Shown: positions 9,657 through 21,714, counted from the stretch's first letter. The stretch is 64,000 nucleotides of DNA from Armigeres subalbatus (GCF_024139115.2 NC_085140.1:31793806-31857805); one strand, 5' to 3'. Numbers and translations are program-made. Notes: generated from the letters alone by a model not told the origin.

Positions 9657-12600
9657 TTAGACTTTTATGTCAGAGGAACAAAGAAAACTATAAATGGCTT
9701 GCATATAGACCACATCACAATCCTCCAAAACTCCTCTTATCTCCTGGAAGGTTGTTTACCTCGGGCCACTAGGGTATCCAATAATTGCTCTCTGGAGACG
9801 TCGTTTTCCGAGCAGAACCAAACTACGTGATCGATGTCATCATAACCGGCTCCGCACCTACATAAGTTGCTATCGACAAGGTTTATTCTGTACAGATGTA
9901 CGTTTAGTGAATAGTGATTGGACATAAGTCTCGACATCACGCGAATGAAGCCTCGACTTAAGTCCTCACCTCTGAACCACGCTCGCCCAGAAACTTTTGG
10001 AACTATGGAAAATAGCCACCGTCCAAGTTCGTTGTGTGTCCAATTTCTTTGCCAACTTTGAAGAGTACTCTGACGGACTAATGGGAAAAACTCGTTGCTC
10101 GAGAATTGTCTATCATAAACCTCACCTTCCTGTGCGCCCACCTTTGCCAGTAAGTCTGCCTACTCATTGCCGTAGATTGAGCAGTGAGAAGGGACCCAAA
10201 CAAAGGTAATCTTGAATGATCTTTCGACCAAAACACGCATCTGCTCTCTTATGTTTGTAAGAAAGTAAGATGCGTGCTTAACAGGTTTCATCGACCGGAG
10301 TGCCTCGATGGAACTAAGACTATCCGAGAAGATGAAATAATGGTCTACGGGCTGATTGGAAATTATCCCCAAAGCGAAGTTAATTGCTGCCAGCTCAGCA
10401 ACATAAACCGAACACGGTTCCTGAAGTTTTCGGAAGGTGGTTGAAGTTACATTGTGGTTACACCAGTGGATCCGTTAATGCGAGAACCATCAGTGAAATA
10501 TCTGTTGTTGCAATTGACATGTTCATATTTTTCAGAAAAAATGGAGGGAATTGAAAGATTTCGAAGATGATCTGGTATTCCTTGAATAGCATGTTTCATG
10601 GACAGATCGTATTCAATTGAGAAACTGTCATTGGTGAAGTCAACTCGAGGGGAGTATAACATCGAAGACAAAGATCTGATATGTAGTTGAGATAAACTCT
10701 TAAGAATCTTGACCGATGAACCAGTTCAAGCATATTATCGAAGTTGTGTAAGACAAGTGTGTTACTTGTTCCACATTTGATTAGTATTCTTAATGAGAGC
10801 TCCCAGTAACGGTGCTTTAAAGGAGTGACTCCAGCAAGCACCTCCAGGCTCATGTTATGCGTTGAATGCATACAGCCAAGGGCAATACGCAAACAACGAT
10901 ATTGAATTCGTTCCAATTTGATAAGGTGGCAATCAGCTGCTGAGAGGAAGCAGAAGGAGCCGTACTCTAAAACAGAGAGAATAGTCGTTCTATAGAGTTT
11001 GATGAGGTCTTCCGGGTGAGCACCCCACCATGTTCCGGAGATAGAACGTAGAAAATGGATCCTTTTCCGGCATTTCTCTATCAAATACTCAATATGAAGT
11101 CTCCAGGTGCATTTAGAATCAAACACGACCCCAAGGTATTTAGAAGATAAAGATTGGTTGATGTCATCATTCAACAGCTTTAGTTTCAGTTGAGCAGGGT
11201 ACCGCTTCTTAGTAAACACAACCAACTGAGTTTTTGCGGTGAAAACTCGATCCTCAAATGTCTGGCCCAAGCAGTCAGATTATCTAGGGTACTTTGCAAT
11301 GGTCCTTGCAAGACATCTGCACATGGACCTCTTAGAGAGACCACGGCATCATCTGCAAGTTGTCTGAGCGTGCATTGTCCTTCCAAACAATTGTCAATAT
11401 CTTTAACATAGAAATTATAAAGCAAGGGACTTAAACATGATCCTTGGGGAAGGCCCATGTAGCTATTTCTGGAAGTTGTCAGAGTGCCGAGTGTGAAATT
11501 CATTTGTTTTACTGACAACAAATTGTACAAGAAATTGTTCAAAATAACGGGTAATCCACTACTGTGCAGATTGTCTGACAGTACTTCTATGGAAACTGAA
11601 TCAAAAGCGCCCTTAATATCCAAGAATACTGAAGCCAATTGCTCCTTGTGCGCAAAGGCCAGTTGTATATCTGAAGAAAGCAACGCTAGACAATCGTTTG
11701 TTCATTTCCCTTTTCTAAATCCAAACTGAGTATTTGAAAGCAATGCATTTTCTTCGACCCAATGGTCGACTCTTGAAAGGATCATTTTCTCCAATAATTT
11801 TCTCATGCATGATAGCATGGCAATCGGTCGGTATGAATTGTGATTAGACGCTGGTTTTCCAGGCTTTGGTTTTGAATAGCTATTACTTTGACCTGTCGCC
11901 ATTCAGGTGGCACAATGTTGTACTCCATGAAACAGTTGTACAGGTCAAGTAATCGTCTTTTGCGATATCTGGGAGGTTTTAAGAAGATTGAATTTGATGT
12001 TATCGCATCCCGGAGCAGAGTTATTCGATGAAAGAAGAGACATAGAAAGTTCCAGCATTGAGAATGGTCCACCCAAAGAACCGGGATCAGTGACTGATTC
12101 TCGAAATAGCGGTTCTGCTGGTACGGAGTCTGGACAGACCTTTTTTGCGAAGTTGAATATCCATCGATAGAGTATTCTTCACTCTCGTTGGTGGAAATGC
12201 GGTTCCGCATGTTGCGGGCCGTTTTCCAAAGTGTTGTCATTGAGGTTTCTCGCGATAGTCCCTCGACAAAACGTCGCCAGTAGCTACGTTTTTAGCCTTA
12301 AGAAGATTTTTGAGCTTTCTTTCTAGTCTCAAATACTCTTCGAAAAGCTCAGACCTTCCGTGTTTACGAAAAGCTCTAAAGGCATCAGATTTCTCAGAAT
12401 ACAACTTAGTACACTCATCATCCAATCCAGGAGTGGCTGGGCCTTCTTATGACAGATGTACTTGGAACGCGTCGTTGCTGAGCTTCCAGTGCGCTTTTAT
12501 GAATCAATTCGGTAAGGAATCGATACTCATCCTGTGGCGGAAGAATATCAGTAGATTCAATACCAATTTTTACCGCCGATGCAAATTTTTGCCAGTCAAT

Positions 12601-13445
12601 GCTCTTCGTGAAATCGAAAAGAACATTAACTGGCTCAGATTGTTGATAGACACTTTTGATTGTGGTGACTATCGGCATATGGTCACTACCATGGCGATCT
12701 TTGAATTACCTTCCACGTGCAATCTAATGATAGTGAATTTGAACATAAAGACAGATCAATACGGCTTTGTTGACCATTTGGTCCTATTCGAGTTACTTCA
12801 CCAGTGTTCAAAATATTCAAATTGAAATCGTCACACAAATCATAGAAAATAGGCGCTCTATAATCGTCATACGTTTCGCCCCATCCAATACCATGTGCGT
12901 TCATATCACCCAATATCAATACTGGAGATGATAGGAGGGAGACTGCGCTCCAAAAATGTCGACGATTAATAGAGGCATTTGGAGGAATGTACACTGAAGC
13001 AATGCAAAGATCTTTATTCTTCACATTTACTTGGCATGCGACGATTTCTAAGCCGGGAACAGTCGGAATGGGAATTCTGTAGAAGGAGTAGCATTTTTTG
13101 ATCCCCAAAAGAACGCCACCATAATGATCATCCCGATCTTGGCGAATAATGTTAAAATCGTGGAAGTTGATTTCATCTTCAGAAGAATGCCATGTTTAAC
13201 AGAGAGCAAATACATCACAATCAGAATTGCGAATCAAAACTTGAACACGTCCAATTTATTTTTAGACTATGACAGTTCCACTGCAGCACAGTGATTGTAT
13301 CTTGTATGGCCGTATTATCCATCGAAAGATACAATTTCTGCAAGAAGGCCATGAAACAGTCAATTAGCTTCAGATAACTTTCTACTGTTGGAATAAAGAG
13401 GTCAATGATTGGCCTCAATGAATCCGGAATATTGAAAAGATTCAA
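9657..13445 (-). pseudogene. I-clade LINE ORF2: endonuclease, reverse transcriptase, RNase H (frameshifted)
   Basis: ORF2 cuts target DNA and copies the element RNA. The EN block opens with VLQWNCHSLK near 13290, then LILGDMNAHGIGWG near 12930-12890 and SDHMPI near 12680. The RT has TQFGFRKGK (~11725), VFLDIKGAFDSV (~11610), MGLPQGSCLSPLL (~11450) and the catalytic QLADDAVVS (~11360-11335), so the key aspartates remain. The RNase H has YFTDGSR (~10500), FSDSLSSIEAL (~10340-10305) and WVPSHCSIYGN (~10200). A C-terminal Cys/His cluster (CRCGAGYDDIDHVVWFC, ~9860-9810) precedes the end at 9657 (TAA). At least eight frame breaks are spread over the gene. The start is uncertain: I used the ATG at 13445, but a later one near 13320 is possible. 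Confidence 0.85.
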
Positions 13446-13635
13446 AAGCGGTCCACGAGGTCCTTAAAGGATATCAATCCTCGCTTGGACGAGATTCTCT
13501 TTTCGGAAGTGCGAGTAGCATTTTCCTTTTCATTGATAATCCTAGCCGGATGTTTCTTAGGAACATCGGTTTTAGGCAATGGCGGAATGTCTTAGAGCAG
13601 CAGGGATCTGCAGTGAAGACTGGTTGCTTCGGGTT

Positions 13636-14681
13636 TTAAATAATCCCCATTACCTTCAGATTTTGCCAAGCCTTTATGGATGACTTTTGTTTTCTTTCGG
13701 CGCGATCCAGGGAAGACGGTTGCTTCCTCTTTTCGGGCGCGTGTACCTCCGAAGAATCATCCATGTCGGCTGCGTCAGAGTCCGATTCATCAATGGAGAG
13801 GGAATCATAATAGTCACTTACTTGAACGGCAGCTGAAAAAGCAGTCTTTGCGGTGGCAGTGGCAGATGTGTCCTGCGCTTTAACCATTTCCGCATAAGAC
13901 TGCTTGGAGCGCTGTACCAACGAGCGCTTCACTTTTTGGGTGCGTCGTTTGTACACCGGGCAATCTTGCAAACCATGGGCAGGATCCAAACCACAATAAG
14001 CACATGTTGTGGCTTGTTGCTGGCAGGTATCCTCCCGATGTCTTTGGAAACATTTACCACAAAGTGGTTTGTTGTCTAAAACTCGGCAGTGTGACCTAAT
14101 TGTTTGCAGTTGGTACAATTAAATACCCTTGGTACAAAACAAACGCACCGGAAACAACATATTCTCGATATCTACATATTTTGGGAGCATCGAACCGGTG
14201 AACGTCACCCGAAGCGAGCCTGACTTAGCATATACCTTTTTACCATCTACTGTGGTTGCTGAATGCAATTCCTTGCAGTCCAGGATATCCACGGTAGATT
14301 GCAGGGCATTCTTTAAGCGACCTTTCCCTGCAAGCACATCCTTGGAAGTTAAGCTCGCTGCGTTGATCACACCTTCTATTTCGACCTCCCGCGAGGGGAC
14401 ATAAACTAAATATTCAATATTGTACGCCCTGTCGCCAGCAATTTCATTCACCACCTGGTATGTAGGTGTAGGGTGATGCGTAATTTGTTTCTGTTGATTT
14501 GATTGAATTCAAGCTTCGTAAAACGACGCGTCAAGTCTCGTTTGATGCCGAGAAAATCTAGGCTTTTCGCTTTCTGCCGAAAGTAAACAACCCAAGGGCC
14601 AGGCGAAGATGCCTGGTAAAACCGTGTGCGAACCTCTTTTGGTGGCTCACCGCCTCCCATAGTCTCTGCTTCCATTCTCAC
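13636..14681 (-). pseudogene. I-clade LINE ORF1 (Gag-like, zinc knuckles), frameshifted
   Basis: ORF1 proteins of I elements bind the element RNA. The N-terminal part reads MGGGEPPKEVRTRFYQ from about 14660 (an upstream in-frame ATG is at 14681), followed by WVVYFRQKAKSLDFLGIKR, a block typical of I-type Gag. A frameshift near 14450 leads to a second segment (14454-14119). A further break near 14118 precedes the knuckles CGKCFQRHREDTC (C-x2-C-x3-H-x4-C, ~14058-14020) and CAYCGLDPAHGLQDC (C-x2-C-x5-H-x4-C, ~14000-13955). An acidic, serine-rich tail with DESDSDAADMDDSSE follows. The knuckle cysteines and histidines are kept. Confidence 0.82.
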
Positions 14682-14992
14682 CCCGAGAGGTGGAAGGACA
14701 ATTCTGTCTTATACTAACTTAAAACTATTAGCAAATCAGAAAAAAAAAAGAAAAAAAAAACTAATTCAATTGATTTCAATCAGTCCCGCTCCAAAAGGGA
14801 GAACAATAAAACAAAATCTGCCACTTATCTGTGCTGCTGCTGTAGGTAGCAGCAGAAACAATAGCCTGCTTTACTGGCGTCGCCAGAAGCAGCTACTTCG
14901 CTCGCCGACAGTGATCGCCTTGGATCCGTAGGTAGGCACCACACAATAGACTCGCACTACCGAACAACACCCGCGATGAGACACAGCACACA

Positions 14993-15026
14993 CGTCTGGC
15001 TCGTTTGAACTATCGGCACGGAATGA
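14993..15026 (-). promoter_or_regulatory. Internal Inr + DPE promoter of the I-clade LINE
   Basis: The element's first bases on the minus strand are TCATTCCGTGCC, with the initiator A at 15024 taken as +1. AGACG, an exact downstream promoter element, is complementary to 14993-14997 and falls at +28 to +32, the canonical spacing. Drosophila I and jockey elements use TATA-less promoters of this Inr/DPE type that begin transcription at the first base. Both the position at the element boundary and the exact spacing support the call. Confidence 0.8.
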
Positions 15027-15140
15027 GGGGGGTTTTTGTCGACCGAATTTTATGAAATTTGGCCAAAATATTCTTTGATATGCAAAGAATGTTTCGGCCA
15101 AATTTGAGCCTAATCAGTCATAAAACCCCTGCCAATAATA

Positions 15141-15398
15141 CACCCGAAAAAATCTGCACGTTGTTTTCACCTGAAAAAGTACGTAGATTTTTTTCCACCT
15201 GAAATTCACGTAACCTTTACCTGATTTGTCGATAGAATTTTCATTCTACGTGAAAATCAGGTAAGTTCTACCAGAGTTTTGGATAGAATTCACCGGACAC
15301 GTAAGTTTCACCTGAATTTTCTAAAGCATTTGCAGTTACGTGTGCACGTAAATGTACCTGAAAATTCAGGTGGAAACAACGTTTAGATTATTTGAGTG
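15141..15398. mobile_element. TA-target MITE, ~35-bp TIRs
   Basis: The left end CACCCGAAAAAATCTGCACG and the right end (read inward) CACTCAAATAATCTAAACG continue into a shared GTTGTTT(T/C)CACCTGAA. The flanks are TA at 15139-15140 and 15399-15400. The interior repeats CACCTGAA/ACGTAA words. It is inserted in the right arm of the palindromic MITE that also hosts the I LINE, and its removal joins CCAATAATA to GCCAAAGCC. Confidence 0.85.
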
Positions 15399-15599
15399 TA
15401 GCCAAAGCCGTCATTCCCCCTATTCCTATTCAAATAAATATTCACTGACCCATATTCATTAGGGGAATTGACGGTGTATAGCCGAATTCGAATATGTTTT
15501 GAAGTGAAGTGACAAAGAAGGCCGATGTACTTCATAAAAAATAATCGAATATTTAAAGCTATGCCTAGAACTAATGGAGAATCACTTGACTTGAGAAAA

Positions 15600-15693
15600 C
15601 GTATCTGTCAAGGTACAATTAAGTGGTGGAATTAAATGGGATTGTACAAACTCGTCTTATGACAAGTGAAGACATTCCACTAAAAAGCTCAAA
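15600..15693. mobile_element. Fragment related to the 4555-4808 palindromic element
   Basis: It shares GTGGAATTAAATGG, CTCGTCTTA and ACATTCCACTAAAA with the element inside LINE A, in the opposite order relative to that copy's left end. Only one arm is recognisable and no target duplication was found. Confidence 0.55.
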
Positions 15694-18511
15694 ATAATTT
15701 TCTTAACATAATGGAGAATGAATTTTCCAGAATTTTGGCAGAAAGAATTTTCCAGGAAAGGTTTCGAAAAAATGGTACCAAGAGGATTTCTTGAGTTGGA
15801 TCCAATTATGTTAAAAAGTTTTCGCTAATGTTTTTTGCCCTTTCGTGTATGAAAAATTACAATTTTATTGTGGAAGGGGCTCGGGGTTCTGAATTGCATT
15901 TGATTAACCAACTATCAATTATATTTCTGCCCAACTTTGTGTCTCGCATGTTTCAATCCAGAATATTTTCGGTTTCTATGCCTTTTTTCTAACAAGTAAA
16001 ATAATGAGCGCTAGGAATCGTTTTCCGGATATTTATAATATTTAGGAAAGACTTGTCCCTTTCAATATAATGCACGATTTAACTGTTTTTTTAAACAAAA
16101 CTAATCTTTTCATATAATCTCGTCCTATTATGAAGATTAAAAAAAACTTGTTTTATGCCCTATGAAGCTTGACAATCAGCCCCGTCTGTCATTATTTCAA
16201 ACACAACTGTAGCCAACCTCAGCCGACTCTGCCCAGAACCACAGAACTGAAGAGGGGTCGCCCGGTGGGAAAAGCATAAGTAGCGTTTTCATTTTCTACC
16301 CAGAACCAAAGGCAGCCAGCCAGATCTGTTTGTGTTGGAACATTTTCCGAAACGGCTCACAAAACACGAAAGTAGGACCATAGCAGATGCCTTTGCTAAC
16401 TGCCGTTGTTCAACAGCACGGTTTGAACGAGTCGTTGTGTTGCAATCCTGCCCTTACACAACTCAGCATCCGGAAGCGCAGAGCCCGGTAGGTGCCTACT
16501 AACTGTTGGGAAACACAAATGGAAAAATATGGAAATGGAAACCAAGGCTTACGGGATGGTGGGGCTAATTGGCGTGTTGCAATTCTATTTGCTGTGCCTA
16601 CGTTCAATATATGTATGGTGTCGCAGTCGTTCTTGGAACAATTCAGCAGTAATATACAGTTCAAAAGCACTTATGACAAAAACTGTGTGTTTACTTATGT
16701 ACGTGAGACAACTTCTTCCAGTTCCTTCAAGTACAGTAATAGAATCGGAATGCAAATTATAAGAAGGATGTGCGGTTGAGTTAAAAATGAGCATTAAGTA
16801 TAAAATAAACTGAAATGCCTCGCAAAGAGGTGGTAAATTAGGGTTGCTTCACGGATGTCGAATGGAAATGGGAGGAATCCGACAATGATACACGCCTGCA
16901 ATGCACGCGAAAGATGGCGGAAATTTGATGTTTCCGGACAAGTTTTTAATGGATATTAATGCATATGCTCGGTGCCGAGTAGATGTAGCATTGTGGAAGG
17001 GTGAGCAAATGAATTACATTTCAGCTGGAAGGTTCTGTGATGTGATGGAAGTTGTTTTGAATAAGTAGCAAACACTATATGGTTGCTGTTCTCTCGTTTT
17101 GGTTAAGATATTTTTTTTTGTGTCCTTGTAAAAAAGTTTCAATGTTAATAACATTAGTAAAATAACGCATTTAAAAACTACGAAACTGCGATACTTGCTC
17201 AGCTTTAATTAAAGCTTAATACTGATATCGTGAGATAGTCTGCAAAAAGTGCACATATTTCACATAAGGGAATGCTCATACATAATGCCAAACTGATCTC
17301 TGAATGATAGCTCGAAAAGTAAGGATCTTCCATGAAACGAATCGTTGTGTCATAACGTTTATTTGGATGCCTCACAAGAAGTGTTATGGATATCAGGAGA
17401 TTTCGAATCAGAAAATGTTCCGAGAAATAAGCCTTTCAACTGTCAGAGGTTGCATGTACGGCCTAAGTATACAAGTTCATTCAATTGAGAAAATTGCTAA
17501 AACAGTGACTTCCTTCTTCGCCGCTCTGTTTAACAAGTTCTTATCCTCCGAGGCCTTTGTAATGTATGAAAACTTTGCCTTGTCCCGTATGATGAGCTTC
17601 CAAAGCAGAAAGGGAACGTGATACAAAACGCTGCACTTCCGGTTGCGCGTCCTTACAAGGAAGGATGTTGTAAACCAGTCATTCCACGATAAATAATGAT
17701 ATCAGAAGTCATTGCCCAACAGAGACCATTTATTTTAGATCAGTATGTACTATTCTTCCCTTATACCAACAACGATTAAAAGCTTTGTGCTCCTCCTGAA
17801 CTCACTTTTCCGAGAGCTGAGAGGACAAGAAGCAGGCGGCAAAAAAACCCGTAAACAACAAACAAGAAACCTCTCGCAGCGGGAAAGTAAATCCTGTTCG
17901 CCACAGTTGGTCTTACCTTCGCCACCGCCCTCAAGCAGTGTCTCGCAACTCCCAACGTCAAGGTGCTTCATAGGCTTTGTCAAGTCAAGCAACACGGAAT
18001 GTACATTACCGGAATAAGTTTTACCCGGCCCATAAAGTGGTGTGCGGTTGGTGACAGCACGAGTGCCACAAAATGCGAAAGTCGGCTTTCGCGGGATTTG
18101 GTACCTGCCTGAGTGAGTGGGGAGGGAAAAAATCGGAACCATGCAGCCACATCCAATCGAAGGATTTTCCTCGAAAAGAAGGATTAATTTATATGTAGGT
18201 TACGTCAAATCCAATCATATTTCGATTGTGTTCCAGTCAACCTGGTCTGAGCTCTCGGAGCCTTGCTTCGGCACAAGCCGACTGTCTGACTCCCCAGGTC
18301 TTATTCGGCAAATTGATGGATGGCTTCCATGAAAATTGATTTTTATTAGGACGGATTTGCTACTCGGAAATTTACATTACATTATGGTGAGAATCATTCA
18401 TTTTGATATTAGAAATCAGTGGAACTTTTTTTAAACCTTTTTTACAAAAGCAAAGAATTATTCAAATGTTTAATAGATTCTTCTGACAAATTCAAATGCT
18501 ATTAGTTATAT
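15694..18511. other. No recognisable feature
   Basis: This is A/T-rich DNA with short, unsupported open frames (for example around 16492-16779, 17304-17621 and 17745-18142). They have no known motif, no splice-site-framed pattern I can defend, and overlapping frames on both strands. I see no repeat structure except simple A/T-rich tracts. Confidence 0.5.
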
Positions 18512-18780
18512 TAGGTCAACCCAACCTTTTCACGCCACGGGCCAATTTTTAGAATTCACACTTGCTGGCGGGCCAGAAAATATTCGGTACATAACTTTTG
18601 TAAAATTTTCAAAATTATCAGTGTTTTTTTTTCAATATCTAAAAAACTAAACTCGATCGTTGCATGAGGAATCCATTTACAACATTTCAGGAAAATTATT
18701 CAAATCGGTAAACGGTGTTGAAAAATGAGAATTTCGTTACTTTACCAGCATACTTGCATGAACTGTTTTCAACGGTATGA

Positions 18781-19060
18781 AAGAAATGTACCAGATTTCA
18801 GCAACACACTGTGCCAAAGTGCTTCATGTTCAAGTCATTGAGATGTTTGGCGATATCTGCTAGAAAAGCCAAGTCACTCATCTATTCAGGATCATTCAGC
18901 TCGAGTAGTGGTTTTCCTTTATCTTGTAAAAATAGTTCCATTTTCCTTTCGAAAAAAAAATCTCTCAAGCATGGTACCAAGGCGTAGTTAATGAACTTCG
19001 CAATAATACAGGAAGTCTTCGTATTCGTCATTTCCGTCAACATCATTTATAATTGGTGGT
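18781..19060 (-). pseudogene. Decayed hAT transposase fragment
   Basis: Minus-strand translation gives DEYEDFLYYCEVH and then LRLGTMLERF. After a frameshift in an A/T run it gives KMELFLQDKGKPLLELNDP, then MSDLAFLADIAKHLNDLNM, and finally LVHFF. This order matches the C-terminal half of ZBED/GTF2IRD2-like hAT transposases, where EVRWLSRG and DLAFLADI..HLN.LN blocks are conserved. Three in-frame stops and one frameshift are present, so it is a pseudogene. The N-terminal half was not recognised. Confidence 0.75.
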
Positions 19061-19423
19061 GGTTGAGATCCCTAACGTTGATAAAGTTGATTGTCTTAAT
19101 AACAAACGTCAATACTTGAGGAATATTGATCGTTTTCGAATATCGATTCTATTGGTGAATATGCAGTATGGCAGGGAATATCACCATATCTTTGTGATTG
19201 CTTTTCCATGCTTAGAATTGTCACAACGCCATTGTTATTTCCTGTCATTGCTTGCTGGCTCTGCATCAATCGTAAGGTCACTTAAGTTTTCGCACAGGTC
19301 TTATCAGCCCTCAGGGTTTCCCGTTAGTTGTTCCCTGTATAGGGTTCGAAGCTGCCAATTTCTCTGTCATTCGAAAATGACCATCAATTCCTCTTATGAA
19401 CACAGCCAATTTTGCAACATTGC

Positions 19424-19475
19424 TTTTTATCTTTATTAGAGAAGCTTGCAGCCCTGGGCTGGCTCACCTCTATGC
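19424..19475 (-). mobile_element. LINE/SINE 3' tail with hairpin
   Basis: The minus strand reads AGAGGTGAGCCAGCC, then GGGCTGCAAGCTTCTCT, then AATAAAGATAAAAA. It is the same 3' stem-loop and polyadenylation-like pattern as the tails at 1531-1580, 8537-8894 and 22763-22822. It lies within the fossil hAT region. Confidence 0.6.
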
Positions 19476-19526
19476 CACGTTTTTCATGTCAGTATTTTTA
19501 TCGTTTGCGAGAGAATTACACGTAAC

Positions 19527-19669
19527 CAGAGTGTATGTAATTAAGAGTGGCGACATGTGCCGCATTTGACAGGTCTCCTGCTCGTTTGGAACGCGATTTT
19601 GTATGGGAATGACAGATGAATTTTGTTCCAATTCTGACAGTGTCGCCACTCTTAGTTACATACACTCTG
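19527..19669. mobile_element. hAT-type MITE with 8-bp duplication
   Basis: This 143-bp element has ~30-bp inverted ends, CAGAGTGTATGTAAnTAAGAG continuing into TGGCGACA. It is flanked by the perfect 8-bp duplication CACGTAAC at 19519-19526 and 19670-19677. The target size and CAGAG start fit the hAT superfamily. It has no coding capacity. Confidence 0.85.
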
Positions 19670-20596
19670 CACGTAACGTAGCTTTCAAATTTTCTGTGAG
19701 AACTTTCAATCTTCACCGTGTTCCGCGAAATCTAATGCTTCTGAAGGCTATTTCCTTGAGATTTACGATGTTGTAAACAACAACCTAAATGCTTTCCTGA
19801 ACAAGCTCTCCGCCCTGAAAAAATTTCATCCGTTTTGCCAAAATCCTACTAACAGCAAAACTGGCCCGTACTGCATTTTCTGACTTCGTATGTTCTTGAG
19901 TAAAGAGAGTTGTTGTTTCTATAATCCATTGTACCAATAATTTAAATCAATGAATGTAAATTTAAATTGATTGAGCGCCCTACCTTTGAAGTTCTACCAA
20001 CTTTTGTTTCGTACCTCAAATATCATATTTCATAGAATGCTTGGATTCAGATTTTATTCTTTCAATATAGCAAAACTTTCTGAACAAATTGAGAAGACCG
20101 GTCTTCCTTTTTTCAACGTGAACGTAAACTACTCGTGCCAATCTTTATTGGAAACGTTTCAAGCTTTGATTAAAAACTTACGTATTAAATAATTAATAAT
20201 AAAAAAGAGCTTCCCGAGCTAGCTAGAAAAACTGGCGGGCCTAATCTGAGTTTATTTTTCTTACGCGCCGCGGGCCACAAAAAATGGAGCCGAGGGCCGC
20301 ATGAGTTATATAGACATATTAATATCCAAGAAGTTTTTATTCTCAGTTTTTTGAAATGTGATAATTATTTTATTATTATCATATATATAATAGCCCTGTT
20401 TGTCTGTCCGGTGACTAGCCAACCAGACGCAGCACGCGGGGAAATTATCAAAAAAATAATATTTTTGACACTTCAATTCTTTTTTCAATCAGATGCATAA
20501 AACAAAACCAGTGACAACCAGACACAGCATTTTATGAAAAAAAATCACAGACAATAGACGTGGAAAATTTTGATTATTTGTAAAAATAACCCAAAT

Positions 20597-20932
20597 TAAT
20601 CCACCTAGCGGTGACGATGCCTTTCTCGATTAAATCAAGATATACTGAAGGTGGTAACTTTGTTTTTTTTTCAATTTTTATCTACCAAAAATGTTGGCAA
20701 TTTTATTTTTCTGTAAATTAAGCATTATACATTATGTTATAATCAAGTTATGACGATCGTAAAATTTTCTTTTAGCCATTTTTGACAGAGAAATAATTTC
20801 AAGTATCGTTATTTGTAACACATATTGATATAATTGTTATGACTAACTGGTCGGGTTGGTATATAACATCATTGGTCTCCAAGACTTCTATAAAAGGTTC
20901 GATTTCGGAGTGAAATGTACACGAACATTTTG
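20597..20932. repeat. Dispersed repeat copy (related to 24535-24760)
   Basis: It starts near TTAATCCACCTAGCGGTGAC and GATGCCTTTCTCG. It ends with GGTTGGTATATAACATC, GGTCTCCAAGACTTC and TTCGATTTCGGAGTGAAATG. The last part aligns with the copy at 24535-24760 (GGTATAAGAAAC, AAAAAGTTCGTTTTCAG, GAAATGATAGCC). The interior is A/T rich and diverged. The class is unknown. Confidence 0.5.
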
Positions 20933-21569
20933 AAAATTAAGCCAATCCAGCTTTCCACGCTAGCCATAATGGCGGCTGCTATAAATGAGTCTGACAGTAA
21001 CTGCTTCCGACGCTAATCTGTAATCGACGCTGATTGTATCTTAGCGACCATTTTCATGTTGTTTATTTATTAGTTTCAGCAAATGCAAGCATCATAGAAA
21101 ATGAATAACATTTTCGTAACTAGAATTTGATTATTATCTTATTAATACCGATTTTCGTTTTAGGTTGAAGTAATTATCCGATACACAAGCAAGCCAAACA
21201 ATTCGCCTTTTGTGCCCCTATTGCTGTATAATTTAACTATGTGAAGAGCAAACTGAGCATCGCAGGCTGGCTTAAATCCCAGGTTCAAATAATAATTCCC
21301 ACACTTAGCTTTGGATCCACTGGTTCTCAGTTGTTTCTATTCAAACTAAGAAAGAATCATCGTTTCAAATCATGTTTCCGAGTTCATACAAACGCTCCAG
21401 TATATGAATCAAAGGTGATCCACATCGATTCACCATTAACCCACGCGGCCTGTTTGATTATTTTTCCTAGCTTTGCACAGCCAAGCGCACAGTTCTTAAA
21501 CTTCCATATCTAGACGAATCATTTAGATATTGCAGCACTCAAATGACCCGTCCAGAGGACCAAGAATAT

Positions 21570-21714
21570 CACCCCTATTCTTGTTTACGGACGAACAAAA
21601 CTGCTGAATGCAGTTCGTTCAAATCCCTGCCCCATTTGATTTTGCTGGCGTAAACGAGAATGCACATCAGCTTTCGTTCGAAAGCGCATTCGTACGTAAA
21701 CAAGAATAAGGGTG
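21570..21714. mobile_element. Short TIR MITE (145 bp)
   Basis: The ends CACCCCTATTCTTGTTTACG and CGTAAACAAGAATAAGGGTG are inverted, with TAT on both sides (21567-21569 and 21715-21717), consistent with a T/A-rich target. It has no coding capacity. Confidence 0.75.

Larger units (their letters stand above)
9261..15026 (-). mobile_element. Near full-length I-clade LINE (MosquI-like)
   Basis: Minus-strand order: TCATT initiator and 5' UTR (15026 to ~14690), ORF1 (14681-13636), ORF2 with EN, RT and RNase H (13445-9657), 3' UTR with AATAAA, and an A tract (T's at 9261-9267). The 11-bp duplication GGGGGGTTTTT lies at 9255-9265 and 15027-15037, overlapping the tail. RNase H plus a CCHC-rich ORF1 fits the I clade, and Aedes has a described I-clade family called MosquI; the exact family is not proven. 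The element is complete at both ends, but both ORFs carry frameshifts or stops. Confidence 0.88.
9222..15412. mobile_element. Palindromic MITE split by the I-clade LINE and a second MITE
   Basis: The left arm holds ACGGCTTTGGC and TATTATTGGCAGGGG (about 9216-9259). The right arm holds CCCCTGCCAATAATA (15126-15140) and, after the TA-target MITE, GCCAAAGCCGT (15401-15411). The centre lies at about 15050-15105, where AAATTTGGCCAAAATATTC faces GAATGTTTCGGCCAAATTT. Removing the LINE with its GGGGGGTTTTT duplication and the TA MITE leaves one continuous palindrome. Only the flanking pieces belong to this element. The left arm has ~11 extra bases relative to the right. Confidence 0.75.
18512..20310 (-). 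mobile_element. Fossil hAT transposon
   Basis: Terminal sequences on both sides resemble the ends of hAT elements with GGGCC words. The left holds CCACGGGCCAATTTT near 18536-18550. The right, read inward, holds TTTTTTGTGGCCCGCGG near 20285-20269. The interior carries clear hAT transposase remnants on the minus strand. A LINE tail (19424-19475) and a hAT MITE (19527-19669) lie inside. Exact ends and target duplication are not resolved. Confidence 0.6.
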
